64,000 nucleotides of DNA from Rebecca billardiae RCC1528 (lineage: Eukaryota > Haptophyta). The notes below the pieces were generated by a model. The model was given only the letters and a program-made list of their open reading frames with translations. It was not told the origin of the DNA and did not search any database. The translations under genes were made by a program, and so were the position numbers. Every line of letters starts with the position of its first letter. Position 1 is the stretch's first letter. The stretch spans positions 2,170,001 through 2,234,000 of the forward strand of contig OZ251223.1 of assembly GCA_965240325.2 (NCBI GenBank), written 5' to 3'. Of the stretch, positions 40,107 through 50,808 are shown one piece after another.

Positions 40107-42321
40107 GTCCAGTCGTAGCAAATCGCCTCGGCGACGGTCCGGCCTTCGCCGTCGAACGCGGCGCACGAGACAGACTGGCTCGCCGGCGGCAACTGCTGCA
40201 GCTTCTTGCGCTGGTGGATGTCCCACAGCAGCGCGTTCCCGTCGCCGCCCGCGCTGAGCAGCGCGCCCGTGCGCGGCGAGAAGGTGAGCGTGTTGAGTGC
40301 GAACACCTTCTCGCCCACCCAATGGCACTTGAACGTGAACTTGTCCACGGCGCCCGAGGCGGCGCCGCTCGCGGTGGGCTGCACCGCCACGCGCCCTTCG
40401 TACGTGCCCACGCAGAACGCCGCGGGCTCCGCGCTCGTCGCCGCCGCGCCGAACGAGGCGCGCGGCGCGAGCGCGACGCAGCGCGGCGCGTACTTGAGCC
40501 GATCGACCTGCGCGACGGTCAGCGGCTCGGTCGGCTTCCGAAGGTCGTACATGAAGATCGAGCCGACGATGGCGGTGCCGACGGCGGCGAGGGGGAAGCG
40601 CACGTCCGCGCACGTGACGCGCGACGCGGCCGAGACGGTGCTCACCGGCTTGCCCGCGCCCGCGCGCAGGTCCCAGCCGTGCAGTGCCCTGTCCCAGCCC
40701 GAGCTGAGCACGAGCGACGGCGCGGCCGCGTCGACATGGAGCGTCTTCACCGCGTCTGCATGCGCGCCCACGGCCGTCGGCGTGGCGACGGCGGCGGCGG
40801 AGGCGCCGTCCGCGACGTGGTGCAGCGTGATCTGATTGTCCAGGCCGGCGCGCAGCAGCGCCGGGCTCGACGCGTCGGGCGTCCACGCGCAGCACAGCGC
40901 GGGTGCCGGCGCGGCATGCAGGCTCACCAGTCGCACGCCCGCCTGCGCTGCGCTGCTCGCGGCCGCCGCGTCCAGTGGCACGGACCACACGCGCGTGGTG
41001 CCATCCCAGCTGGTAGCTGCGAGGAGGTCGACGGTCGCGGGGCTGCCCGCGCCGTCTGCGCCGGCGCGGGCGTACGAGGCGAACGCGAGCGAGGAGACGC
41101 CGTCCTCGGGCGGGTGCGGCAGCACGAGAGCGTCCGCACTGGCAGCGGTGCCTGCGGCGGCGGCACCGCCGTCGGCCGCCCTCGGCGCTGATGTGGCGGT
41201 AGCGGCGGCACCGGCCGAGCCGAAGAAGCTCGGAGCGCCACTCGCCGCGGACGTGGCCCCAGTCGATGACGTCGTCAGGCTGGGCGCCGCGGGCTGCGAG
41301 CCACCCAGCGCGCCGAACGCGCCGCCGCCGCCACCGCCACCAAAGAGACTGCTGCCAGCCAAGCCGCCGCCACCGCCGCTACCGCCGAGCGATGCACCCG
41401 GCCCGGCAGTGCCGCCGCCGAAGAGCGAGGGTTTCTGCCCTCCAGCCGAGGCACCGTTTGCCGCCGCGGCCCCAAAGGCGCCCCCGAAGGGCAGGCCCGT
41501 ACCCGGTGCCCCCGATGCCGCCGACGTGCCGAGACCGGCCCCGAACGCCGGCGCGGCTGGCGGTGCCGCCGCCGTTGCCGACGCCCCAGCACACGCGCCG
41601 CTGCCAAAGCCGAGGCCGCCCCCCGCTGGCGCACCGCCGCTGCTCGCGCCGCCACCAAAGGCGCAAGCGCCACCCGTCGCCGCGGCGCTGCCGAACGGCC
41701 CAGGCGCGGTGGCGCCGCCGCCAGCCCCCAGGCCCCCAAATGGCCCGGCGCAAGCCTGCACGCCGCCGCCGCCGCTCGCTCCAACCTGTTGCAGCGCAGC
41801 GATCACTCCGGCGTGGCCCTTCTCCTGCGCGAGCACCAGCGCCGTCTTCCCCTTCTGCGCGTCGCGCGGAGGGACGCGCAGCGCGGGGAGGCGCAAGCAG
41901 AGCGCGTCGTCAGTGAATCTCGCGAGCAGCGGCGGCGGTGGCGCACCGCAGTAGTGATTGCGCGGCCCGTGGGCGAGGCGCGTACACGCGTGACAATGTC
42001 GTGCTTGGCACCTCCGGCCAGCAGCGCCTGCACGACGTCGAGGTGGCCCTTTTGCGCGGCGTAGATGAGCGGCGTGGCGTTCACGCCGTTGACTGCATTC
42101 ACGTCCGCGTTCGCGCGCAGCAGCACCTGGACGCACGGCACGGACCCCGCCTTGGCCGCGGCGTGCAGCGCCGTCTGGTTGGACTTCTGGTCCAGGTATC
42201 GCAGGTCGGCGCCCTCGCTGATGGCCTTTGCCACGGCCTCGGCATTCCCGCCGTCGGCGGCGGCGACAAGCGAGGCGTTCGCCGCCTGGTTGAGCAGGTT
42301 CTGCGTGTTCGCGGTGAACAT
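40019..42321 (-). CDS. Ankyrin / FG-repeat / Rae1-Gle2 WD40 fusion
   Basis: The model is complement(join(40019..41854, 41986..42321)), 723 residues. Residues 1-135 are ankyrin repeats (TALHAAAKAGSVPCVQVLL, TPLIYAAQKGHLDVVQALL); the third is completed across the intron (TRKGKTALVLAQEKGHAG). Residues about 145-330 are Gly/Ala-rich with many FG dipeptides (GPFGGLG, SLFGGG, LPFGGAFG), like nucleoporin FG repeats. Residues about 340-723 are a seven-bladed propeller of the Rae1/Gle2-Bub3 family: TSWDGTTRVW, LSSGWDRALHGWDLR, GTYEGRVAVQ, DKFTFKCHWVGEKVFALN, GGDGNALLWD and CYDWTRG. KFTFKCH and YDWxxG point to Rae1 rather than Bub3. Rae1 acts at the nuclear pore in mRNA export through the Nup98 GLEBS motif. 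Here FG repeats and an ankyrin adaptor are joined in one chain, suggesting a pore-resident export factor. Confidence 0.88.
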
Positions 42322-42417
42322 CGCGTCCGATACGCGAGGCCGGGCGGCGATGGCGGCGCTCGTCGAGTCTGACTAAACATCAGACTGATGCTGACTTTCA
42401 TCGAGTCTGCGACTGAC

Positions 42418-43731
42418 TCAGGCCCTTTCTCTCGAACGCCAGGCAATCCTGAAACCAAAACCTGAACCCAAAAGTGGTTTTTGGGACTCTGCGGCCTTTC
42501 TCTCGACGCCTGTGCAAGCTGGAAATCACAAAAGCCGAGATTGTCCGAGCAACCAATCAGCAACTTCGGCAGGCTTGCATCATACTGCGATGAGTGGGTG
42601 CGGCAATGCCGCCAACGGCGCGTGCCCTCCGAGGGTCGGAGTGCGGTGGCGGCGCGGGGCTCCAGGCATGGCAGAGTCGCTGTGCACCCCTCTCTGGGTT
42701 GCGCGCCTTCCTCGTCCTCGCCTTCTCCGCGCCTTGACGCAGCGCGCGCGCACGCGCCGCCGTGCACGCGCGGCAGCGCAAGGGATTGCGCGCCGCGCGC
42801 GTGGCGCGCGACGGGTCCGACTCGGGGCTGGAGCCACTGCGGGGGCACGCAAAGCCATCGCAAACGCACGCTACGTCGCCTCGAGCGTGCGTGTCGGTCT
42901 GCTTGCCATGCGCTAAAGGCTCACAGGTCTTTTTGTCACCGCAGGCGCGGGTGACCCTGACGCCGATGCGTCGGGATGATTATGTGGGCAAGACACGATG
43001 CCAGCCACGTACACGGCGCTGCCCAGCAACTACTTTATGGGCACCACTAGAGACGCCCTCACAAGCAGCCTTCGCATCGATCGCGTCTGCGCACTCAAGT
43101 TTCGTTGTTCAAGCTTCTCGCGCACGCCGCACGTGAGTGATGCTGCCAGATCACGGAACAGTTTGGAATGTGCATCAGCATAGCGCGCGCTGATGTTCAG
43201 GCCCACAGGCTCGAGACGACGCAGCGTGCGTTTGCGTGCCCCCGCAGTGGCTCCAGCCCCGAGTCGGACCCGTCGCGTGCCACGCGCGCGGCGCGCAATC
43301 CCTTGCGCTGCCGTGCGTGCACTCGGCGGCGCGTGCGCGCGCGCTGCGTCAAGGCGCGGAGAAGGCGAGGAGGAGGAAGGCGCGCAACACAGAGAGGGCT
43401 GCAAAGCGACTCTGCTACGGCTCGAGCCCCGCGCCACCACCGCAGTCCGACCCGACAACCGCCGGAGGCACGGCGAGAGCGCCCCTGCAGCCGCGCACAG
43501 CGGCGGCTGGGTGGCGAGGTGGCAGGTCGAACGGTCGATCTTGGGCAGGAGATTTTTTGGTTCGGAAAACGAACTGAAAACTGGAGCTCTTCCAGACCCG
43601 GCTCGTTTTTCAGTTCGTGTTCCGAACCAAAAAATCTCCGTTTCGGCACATGTGGAGATACAAGCCGAAACCCACTTTTTGGTTTCAGTTTTGGTTTCAG
43701 GATTGCCTGGCGTTCGAGAGAAAGGGCCTGA
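42418..43731. mobile_element. 1.3-kb foldback element with long inverted arms
   Basis: The left end TCAGGCCCTTTCTCTCGAAC and following about 60 bp are the inverse of the right end ending GTTCGAGAGAAAGGGCCTGA. Inside, 42647-42862 is inverted relative to about 43217-43430, so most of the element could fold into one long hairpin. A further perfect hairpin lies at 43548-43639. Frames in the arms are mirror images of each other and encode nothing recognisable. No clear target-site duplication is visible. It inserts 97 bp upstream of the Rae1-fusion start. Confidence 0.8.
43548..43639. repeat. Long hairpin within the foldback element
   Basis: Left arm GGAGATTTTTTGGTTCGGAA continuing to 43580; right arm ends TTCCGAACCAAAAAATCTCC at 43639. 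The arms are about 33 bp with few mismatches around a loop of about 23 bases. Confidence 0.85.
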
Positions 43732-44703
43732 TCATTCTATGACGATTTAATCGACACGAAGTCGGCGTTGGTGGCAGAGCGTAGCCTGCACCGCGATCGT
43801 AAAGCTTGAGCGCGGCCTTGAGCTGCTGAAGCGCGATCCACCCGCGCTCGGCGCTGCGCGGCTCGCATGGACCTGCTGTGCCCCGAGCGAGCCCGCGACG
43901 GGCGCGAGGGCGAAAGTGCAGGTCCGGATGTCAGCTGGCAGTCTCAGCCGCTTGTAGCAGCTGGTCGAGCCTGCCCCGTGCTCCCCGGGCGGTCGCGTAC
44001 GCGCTTGCTGCTCGAGCTGAAAAGAAATCGCCACTCGCCAGATTTCTTCTCGCGCGCGCTGTTTTTGTTTTTTTGGCGGCGTCGGAGCAGCCGCGGCCGG
44101 GCGGCTAGACTGGCGCCTGGCGTGGCGCCGGCGGCAGCCCTGCTCAGCCTCACCGTTCACGTTGTCAGCCTGCAGCCAGCCTGGCAGTGTGGCACAGCGC
44201 ACACTTCACACTTGACACTCCTCGCAAGGGCAGCGGCGCGTGCGACGTTGAGTCAAGCCTCAAGGGCTTGGTTACCGGGTGGTGCAAGGGGCTCCGCCGC
44301 CTACAGCTCGGGTAGCGCGCATCTGAATAAAATACCGCCCGAATCATCATTATACGCGGAGTCTAGGCTCTATAGCTAGTACTGGACTCTACGGGCTTAG
44401 ACTATAGTAGCAGTAACTTAGAGTCTGAGCATACTTGTGACTCACGGTCAGACTCTTAAAATGTGATTAGTGCTAGATTACGGTCCGTGACGAACAATAC
44501 TATTGCTACTGTAGCTAACCGTCACTCGTCAGGATATCGAATACACCGCGGAACGCGCAGGTCATTATTATTATTTATTAACGACGCGACGACAGATTCA
44601 CGACTGTCACTGTGCTGCTCATCGGAATTGACTCCGCCAGTCCGCCTTCAGCAGCCGTGCAGATCACGCCGATGATGACGGCGATGTGCGCACTCCGCCA
44701 GGC
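43732..44703. other. Intergenic region, no gene supported
   Basis: A minus-strand frame at 43747-44202 is open for 151 codons, but its translation is not convincing as protein. AT-rich DNA follows from 44340 to 44600. Nothing else seen. Confidence 0.4.
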
Positions 44704-45594
44704 TCAGCCGAAGCCGAGGCGGAGCGCGAGGGCGGCGAGCACGCGCAGCCGTCCTGCGCGCACGTCTGGCCTCAGCACATCGTACTGCGCACGCTCGAGT
44801 GCGCGCAGGTGCGCGGCGCACACGGCGGCGGGCGCGAGCGCGGCGCGCACGGCATATGGCTGCTGCCGCGCGAGCGCGTCGCCCGCAAGCAGCGCGTCGC
44901 GCGCCTGTGCCGCGCAGGCGCGGACGGCGTCACGAAGCGCAGGTGAGCCCCGCCCATTGAGCAGCTCACCGACGAGCGCTTTCCCGCCGTGCTTGTCGGT
45001 GAGCGTGCGCGGCAGGTATGTGTACCCCTGCGCGGCGTGGTGGGCGGCGCCACACAGCAGCGTCACGATGCCGTGCGCGCGTCCGATGTGCGCCGCGGCT
45101 TCGTGCGCGGCGTCAGCGCGGGCCGCGTCGCTCCTCGCGCCCTCGTCCACGCCCACCGCCTCCAGCGCCGCGTGGAGCAGCGCGCCCGCCGTCCCATCCG
45201 CGTACGCGTGCACCCACCGCTCGTCCTCAGGCTGCGTCACGAGCTCGAGGTCGTGCTCGCGCTCGTCGATGAGCTGGTCGAGCCAGGGCCGGATGAGGGG
45301 GCGGGCTACGAGGGCGTGCGAGACAGCCTCGACGATCGGGTTGGGCAGGGGCTCGCCGCGAGCCGCGCCGTCCAGCGCGTCGCGCCACCACTGCATGCGC
45401 ATCCGCCGGATCGTCGGCTCGCTCACCACCTCGCGCACGCGCGCGAGCTCCGTGTTGAGCGCGTGCACGGCGAAGACGGCGGGCCGCGCGTCGCGGGGTA
45501 GGAAGAGGTTGCACACGTACCGCTCGCGATCCGCCTCCTGCACGCGCGCCACGCAGTGCGCGATGCTACGCGCCGACGCTCGATATGCTCGCAT
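44704..45594 (-). CDS. NDUFAF6-like complex I assembly factor (squalene/phytoene synthase family)
   Basis: The start at 45594 (MRAYRASARSIAHCVARVQE) gives 296 residues; in-frame ATGs at 45654 and 45717 are alternatives. The order of blocks is ADRERYVCNLFLPRDARPAV, FAVHALNTELARVREVVSE, IRRMRMQWWRDALDG, DQLIDEREHDLE, YADGTAGALLHAALEA, and HIGRAHGIVTLLCGAAHHAA with YTYLPRTLT. This follows NDUFAF6, a catalytically inactive member of the squalene/phytoene synthase family needed for mitochondrial complex I assembly. The Asp-rich prenyl-diphosphate motifs (DxxxD) are not both intact, which favours the assembly factor over a phytoene synthase. The short basic N-terminus may be the mitochondrial signal. 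It is divergent from the galactosyltransferase gene, with only 68 bp between the chosen starts. Confidence 0.8.
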   Translation of the reverse strand: MRAYRASARSIAHCVARVQEADRERYVCNLFLPRDARPAVFAVHALNTELARVREVVSEPTIRRMRMQWWRDALDGAARGEPLPNPIVEAVSHALVARPLIRPWLDQLIDEREHDLELVTQPEDERWVHAYADGTAGALLHAALEAVGVDEGARSDAARADAAHEAAAHIGRAHGIVTLLCGAAHHAAQGYTYLPRTLTDKHGGKALVGELLNGRGSPALRDAVRACAAQARDALLAGDALARQQPYAVRAALAPAAVCAAHLRALERAQYDVLRPDVRAGRLRVLAALALRLGFG

Positions 45595-45662
45595 CGCGGA
45601 TGCAACACGATCGTCGTGCTCCTTCGTTCCGGCCCGCGCCGCTCCTCGCGGCATCGCAGCCC

Positions 45663-47788
45663 ATGGCGGCGGGGGCCATGTGGGCTGCAGTCGTGCTGTG
45701 CCTGGGCACGGCCGCACCCTCCCTGCACACCGCCTTCTCGGCGGAGTGCACCCACCAGTTCGACTGGTTCTCCGTCGGCCTCTTCTACAGCCACAGGCTC
45801 GCCGGCCAGCCTGGGCCGATCACGCGCCTGCTCGCGTGCACCGAGGAGGCGCTGCGCACTTACCGCGGCCTCGACATCGGCCCGACCTTTGTGCACCCCA
45901 ACCTGCGCGAGCACCCGCTCGTCGCCGAGAAGGGCTACCCGTCGTACAACAAGCCCGGCTCGCTCATGTTCTGGCTCGACTCGGCGCGCGCGCCCCGCGA
46001 GACTTACATTTTCTTCGTGGACGCAGACATGATGCTGCGGCAGCCGGTGGACGCGCACGCGCTCGGCGCCTCGAGGGGCACCGTCGTGTCGGCGGAGTAC
46101 ACGTACCTCGTGGGCACGGACACGGGGTTCGCGGCGCGCTTCATCCGCTCCTCCATCCTCCACCGCCAGGCGCAGGTCGGTGGCTTCCACATCCTCCACC
46201 GCGAGGACGTGCGGCGCATCTGCCCCAAGTGGTTCGACTTCACCCGGCGCGTGCGCGCGTTCGCGGCGGAGCACCCGGACGAGTTCTTCGCCGAGTCGAT
46301 GCACCTGAAGACGGAGGAGGAGGCGGACCAGGGGCTCCGCGCCGTGCGGCACAAGCAGGCCAAGTGGCACTCCGAGATGTACGGCTACGTCTTTGCCGCC
46401 GCCGAGGAGGGGATGCGGCACGTGGTCGTGCGAGACCTGATGCTCTACCCCGGCTACGTGCCTTACCTGAACCGCCCGCCGACGCTGCTGCACTACGGCG
46501 CGGACTACAAGGTGGCGCGCGTGCCCGCCGCGCCGGGCGAGCCGGAGGACATCAGGCCGCCCGAGGGCCACGCCATCCACTCGGAAGACTTCTACTTCAA
46601 CAAGATGTGCGCGCTTTGGCATGCCCGAGGCTCGCCCGCCGCGCGGGCCACTGCGGCGCGCTCGCGCGCGCCACGCACGGCGCTGCCCGACCACGGCCCC
46701 CGCGCTGACAGCCGTCTCCACGCGCGCGCCGCGGCGTGCGACCGGCCCCCCAACCGCCCCGCCCCACGGCGTGCAGGTCGCACACGCAGTTCGACATTTC
46801 CTCGTGCCCGAGCAAGCTGCCGTTTGGCACGCCGCCGCCCATCCGCGGCGTGCCGCACGGCCAGGCCGACGAGGTGCTGCGCTCGAAGCGCGACCTGGTG
46901 TGCATCGAGCACGTGCGCATGCTGAACGCGGCGATGTGCGAGTACATCCGCGCGCACTGCGATCAGCCCGGCTGGCCGACCGAGTGCTCCACCATGTCCG
47001 CCGCCGAGCACGACCGCGCCGTGCTCGAGGCGCGCGAGGCGTTCTCACGCTCGTGCGTCGACCTCCACCCAGAGTGCCGCCGCTGGGCGACGCGCGGCGA
47101 GTGCCAGAAGAACGCGGGGTACATGATGAGCACGTGCGCGGTGAGCTGCGAGTCGTGCACGGGGCCGCCCACCGAGCTGCTCGTCAAGCAGACCGCCGGC
47201 ATCGGCAACTGGACCGAGCCGGACTTTGCGCTCCCGGAGGCCGGCGCACCGCTCGACGCCGGGCTGAGCGTCGACGAGCTGCTCCGGGCCGCGCGCCTCT
47301 CGCGCGATGTCGTCACCATCGACCCGCAGCTCCGCGCGGGCGCGGGCGTGAAGCAGGGCGAGGCAGTTGCGGCGGCGCCGAGCGCCGATGACGCGGAGGA
47401 CGAGATCGCAGCCGAGGTGGCCGCGGCGGGCGCGGCCGAGGAGGCGGCGGCGGAGGCGGCAGAGGCGATTGCGGCCGAGCCGGAGGCGGACGCGGACGCA
47501 GGCGCGGACGCGGACGAGCCTGCCGAAGCGCAGCCGGCGGACGGTTCCGCGGAAGCGTCGAGGAGGCGAGGCCGCAGGGGGCGCGAAGGAGGCAGCGCTG
47601 CCGGCAGCGCCGGCATCGAATGGCACTGGATCGTCGTGGCGTTCCTCATCGCCATCGGCTTTGTTCCTGTCGTGCGCATGTATCTCTGCCCGCGCCCGCC
47701 CAGGCATCCGCGCGGGCGGAAAGCACGCGACAGCGGCTTCGGCTCAAAGGCTGGGGAGGAAGAGCCCGGCGGGTACAAGAGCGTGTAG
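45663..47788 (+). CDS. Peptidyl-serine alpha-galactosyltransferase-like protein with ShK domain and C-terminal anchor
   Basis: The model is join(45663..46606, 46777..47788), 651 residues. MAAGAMWAAVVLCLGTAAPS is a signal peptide. The glycosyltransferase part has ECTHQFDWFSVGLFYSH, YPSYNKPGSLMFWL, FFVDADMMLR (DxD near residue 120), GTVVSAEYTYLVGTDTGF and RPPTLLHYGADYKV. This matches the plant/green-algal enzymes that add galactose to serine in hydroxyproline-rich glycoproteins. The intron (GTGCGC...GTGCAG) joins FYFNK to MSHTQFDISSC. A ShK-type six-Cys domain follows at about 408-443 (CRRWATRGECQKNAGYM, TCAVSCESC). After an acidic Ala/Glu-rich linker, a transmembrane segment (WIVVAFLIAIGFVPVVRMYL) lies near residue 600. 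I infer a Golgi or ER lumenal enzyme. The start could be the upstream ATG at 45585, but that would extend into the neighbour's 5' end. Confidence 0.82.
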
Positions 47789-47947
47789 CAGTTAGAAGGA
47801 TGTCGATGTCCACAATGGGCTTATTCAATTATTGGCACCGATGTATTATTATATAAGCATATTCGGATCCGTATTCGGTATTATTGGACGTTTAATATAT
47901 GATCAGATATATATATATATATTGTATATATGTATTATTGCGACTAA

Positions 47948-48103
47948 TGGCCCGCGGTGCAGGGCGGAGCGCGCAGCGTGGAGCCCGCACCAGCGGGCCC
48001 GAACCACGTTTCAAAAAGATCTTTGATCAAGAAAAAAGGGACGGGGGGCGATTTTTAGGGCTGGCGGAGACCGAGTTTCGAGTTTTTGAGATCGCATAGA
48101 GAG
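47948..48103. mobile_element. Degraded MITE relative, interrupted by the LTR retrotransposon
   Basis: TAA at 47945-47947 precedes TGGCCCGCGGTGC. The following 150 bp are the reverse complement of 7690-7836, with substitutions (AAGATCTTTGATCAAG and GAGACCGAGTTTCGA are shared). The other half seems to continue after the LTR element near 53009-53100, where TAACGGTTCGTTAC and GTATCTAGA recur. Confidence 0.65.
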
Positions 48104-48108
48104 GTCTA

Positions 48109-48962
48109 TGTTGAGCTGACGAGGCCAGGGGCGCGCATCTCAGCAGATGGCGTCGCCGGCGGTGAGTCAGGGCCGGTGCTGCAGCAGGCAGACCGGCGGC
48201 GCAGCTGCTGCAGAGCAGCAGTGCGGATGAACTGGCACAGTCTGGGGCACGCATCTCAGCAGATGGCGTTGCCGCTGGGGTGTCAGGGCTGGCGCCGCAT
48301 CAGGCGGGCCGGCGGTAGCAGCTGCTGCGGAGCAGTGGCTGGCAGCGCGCGCGTCCAGGACGCGCGCGGCAGCAGACGCGCGAGCGCGGAGCAGCGCGGG
48401 CGCAGCGGCGCGGGCGCGGAGCAGCGCGGGGCGCGCGGAGCAGCGCGGAGCAGCGCGGAGCAGCGCGGAGCAGCGCGGAGCAGCGCGGAGCAGCGCGGAG
48501 CAGCGCGGAGCAGCGCGGAGCAGCGCGGAGCAGCGCGGAGCAGCGCGGAGCAGCGCGGAGCAGCGCGGAGCAGCGCGGAGCAGCGCGGAGCAGCGCGGGC
48601 GTCATGCTGGTACACTGGATTTGTCCAAGGAAAGCAGGTGAGCAGCACCGGACATGGACGAGAAGCAGTGGTACAAAGTTGAGCGGCAACAGGACGGACG
48701 GTGCGATCGCCGATTGGCTGATCGCGGCAAAATCTGGGTAAGTCGGCACGGCGATGATACTACCGCCCCGAGCCCAGGAGCGATCGGAGCTCGATCGCTG
48801 TTTTGGCCCGGCGCAAGAGCGCCGGAAATAAGGGCCAGGTTCAGAGGCTTGAGAGCTGATGAGATCGCGAGGCATGTGATCCTCGCGGTGGCGTCCGTCC
48901 TGTCGTGCGCGGTGAGCTTTTAGCAGGGCTCGAGACGCTCGGAGCTTGCGGTAATCCCAATA
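48109..48962 (+). repeat. 5' LTR
   Basis: Begins TGTTGAGCTGACGAGGCCAG and ends GTAATCCCAATA. It includes a tandem array of a 10-bp unit (GCGGAGCAGC), about 17 copies at roughly 48430-48598. It appears identical to the 3' LTR, implying a recent insertion. Confidence 0.92.
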
Positions 48963-50496
48963 TGCGCGCAGCAACCCCAGGGAGGGAGTTGTCCGCACTG
49001 TCCTTTCTCATCGATTGGGCTGATGGGCACGAGCGGCCGCGGTTGCAGGATGGGCGGAACGAGGAACTCTGGCGTCGCATGGAATGCAGCAGAGGTTCCT
49101 GGCCGAGAGCGCGGGCAAACTGGCGACGCTCTCGATGGGGCATGGCGCTACGATGCCAGGGATCATCGGCATCATCTCCGCGCATGGCCCGGACGCGGAA
49201 CTTCGCGTCGATTGGGAGGAACAGTACCTGTCGGTGATGAGCCCGACACGACAGCCTCCCGGAAGCTCACGATTGGATCTGAGCGGATGCAGCTGGTGCA
49301 GGAGAACTACTGCGTGCAGCGGCGGATGACTGAGCAGCGCTACTGGCACGATCGGCGCGAGCACGCACCCCGAGCGCCGGGTGGCTGCACGGCAGCTGAC
49401 GGCGGCGACGGCGGGCTCGGCGATCTACTCGGAGGGGCTGGCTCATCAACCTGTCCGGTGGTCTAGGGCACCGGATGGCGGCTGGCAGCTGGACTGGGTT
49501 TTGCGGTCCGGCTGGCACGGCTGGCACGACCGGACTGGACACAGGTCCGGCGGTTGGCACACCCGGATCTATCGGAATCGTCCGGGTGGAATCTGGCGAC
49601 ACGAGCGCCGTTACGGCGGCGGGCAGTGCTTGGCACTGGTCCTACGCCGGCAGCTGACGCGAGGCGCAGCTGGCAGTGCCACCGAGATGGCGGCGCTGGC
49701 GCGACTGTTGAGTCGCGGGAATCGCGCGCGCGCGAGGCGCGAGCGCGGGATCATGACGGGGCGGCGCAGCGGTGCCGAGACTACGTCTGCAGCTGACGCG
49801 AGGCGCAGCTGGCAGTGCCGCCGAGACGGCGGCGCTGGCGCGATCTTTGAGTCGCGGTATCCGCGCGCGCGCAAGGCGCGAGTGCGGGGTGACGGCGGGG
49901 CAGTGCATGGCACTCGGCCCACGCCGGGAGGTTCAGCTCGATTCCATGCTGCGGGCCGAGATCATTCGGCGGCAGGTGGGGACCCGACGCTGAGGCGTCG
50001 GAAGCACACGCACGGCGCAGGACGCCGGTGCGGCGTGTGTGCGCGCAGCAGCGCGCGGCAGTGGCTCGGCGGCGCTGGGCGCACCGAACCAGGTGGTCGT
50101 ACGCCCGGTGGTGGCGGCGGCACCCACACGTCCACGCACGAAGCTCATCGCCTGGCTCAGGCGGCGGTGGCGACGGCGGGGATCGTGGCGGCGGCCAAGA
50201 CGGCGGAGAGATACCGACTGGCTGCGAGGGCGGAGGAGGCAGCGGCGGCGGCGATCAGCGCGCGCCGCGCGCGGAGCAGCTCCGTGGCTTCAACGTACTC
50301 TGGTACGTATGTCGTGTAGACGACGGACGTCTCTTCACTTGCGTGACGTACGCATCGACGAGACCGACCTGGTCGAGGGGGGGCACTCGTCGCTGGGCGC
50401 ACCTGACGGTGGCGCGTACGTGGGTGATGGTGACGGCGCCGCGGTAAGCGGCGGACATCGTCCGGTCGGCGGTGACGCCGACGGTGAGGACGAGGA

Positions 50497-50808
50497 CGGC
50501 GACGGCGGCGAGCAGCCAGCCGACGCCGGGAATGACGACGCGACAGAGTTCGACGTCGGGTACGACGACGACGCAGATGCGTCAACGTCGGGGCGCGGGC
50601 GCAGCAGCGTGGACGCGGGACAGCGCGGGTGCAGCAGCGCGGGCGCGGATGACGGCGACGGCGGCGAGCAGCCAGCCGACGCCGGGAATGACGACGCGAC
50701 AGAGTTCGACGTCGGGTACGACGACGACGCAGATGCGTCAACGTCGGGGCGCGGGCGCAGCAGCGTGGACGCGGGACAGCGCGGGTGCAGCAGCGCGGGC
50801 GCACAGCC
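50497..50808 (+). repeat. Two 156-bp tandem units in the retrotransposon interior
   Basis: Copies at 50497-50652 and 50653-50808 are identical as far as I can see. A diverged third, partial copy lies at about 50950-51050. The unit is 52 codons long and keeps an acidic frame open (DAGNDDATEFDVGYDDDADA). A separate 139-bp tandem duplication lies at about 49651-49929. Confidence 0.85.

Noticed and set aside
40214-41191. A 325-codon plus-strand frame
   Set aside because: It is antisense to the Rae1 propeller, whose WD motifs are clear on the minus strand.
43747-44202. A 151-codon minus-strand frame next to the foldback element
   Set aside because: No recognisable motif, competing frames on the plus strand, and no convincing start or splice context.
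48430-48598. Regular 10-bp array considered as a CRISPR-like array
   Set aside because: It consists of direct head-to-tail units without unique spacers, inside an LTR of a eukaryotic element.
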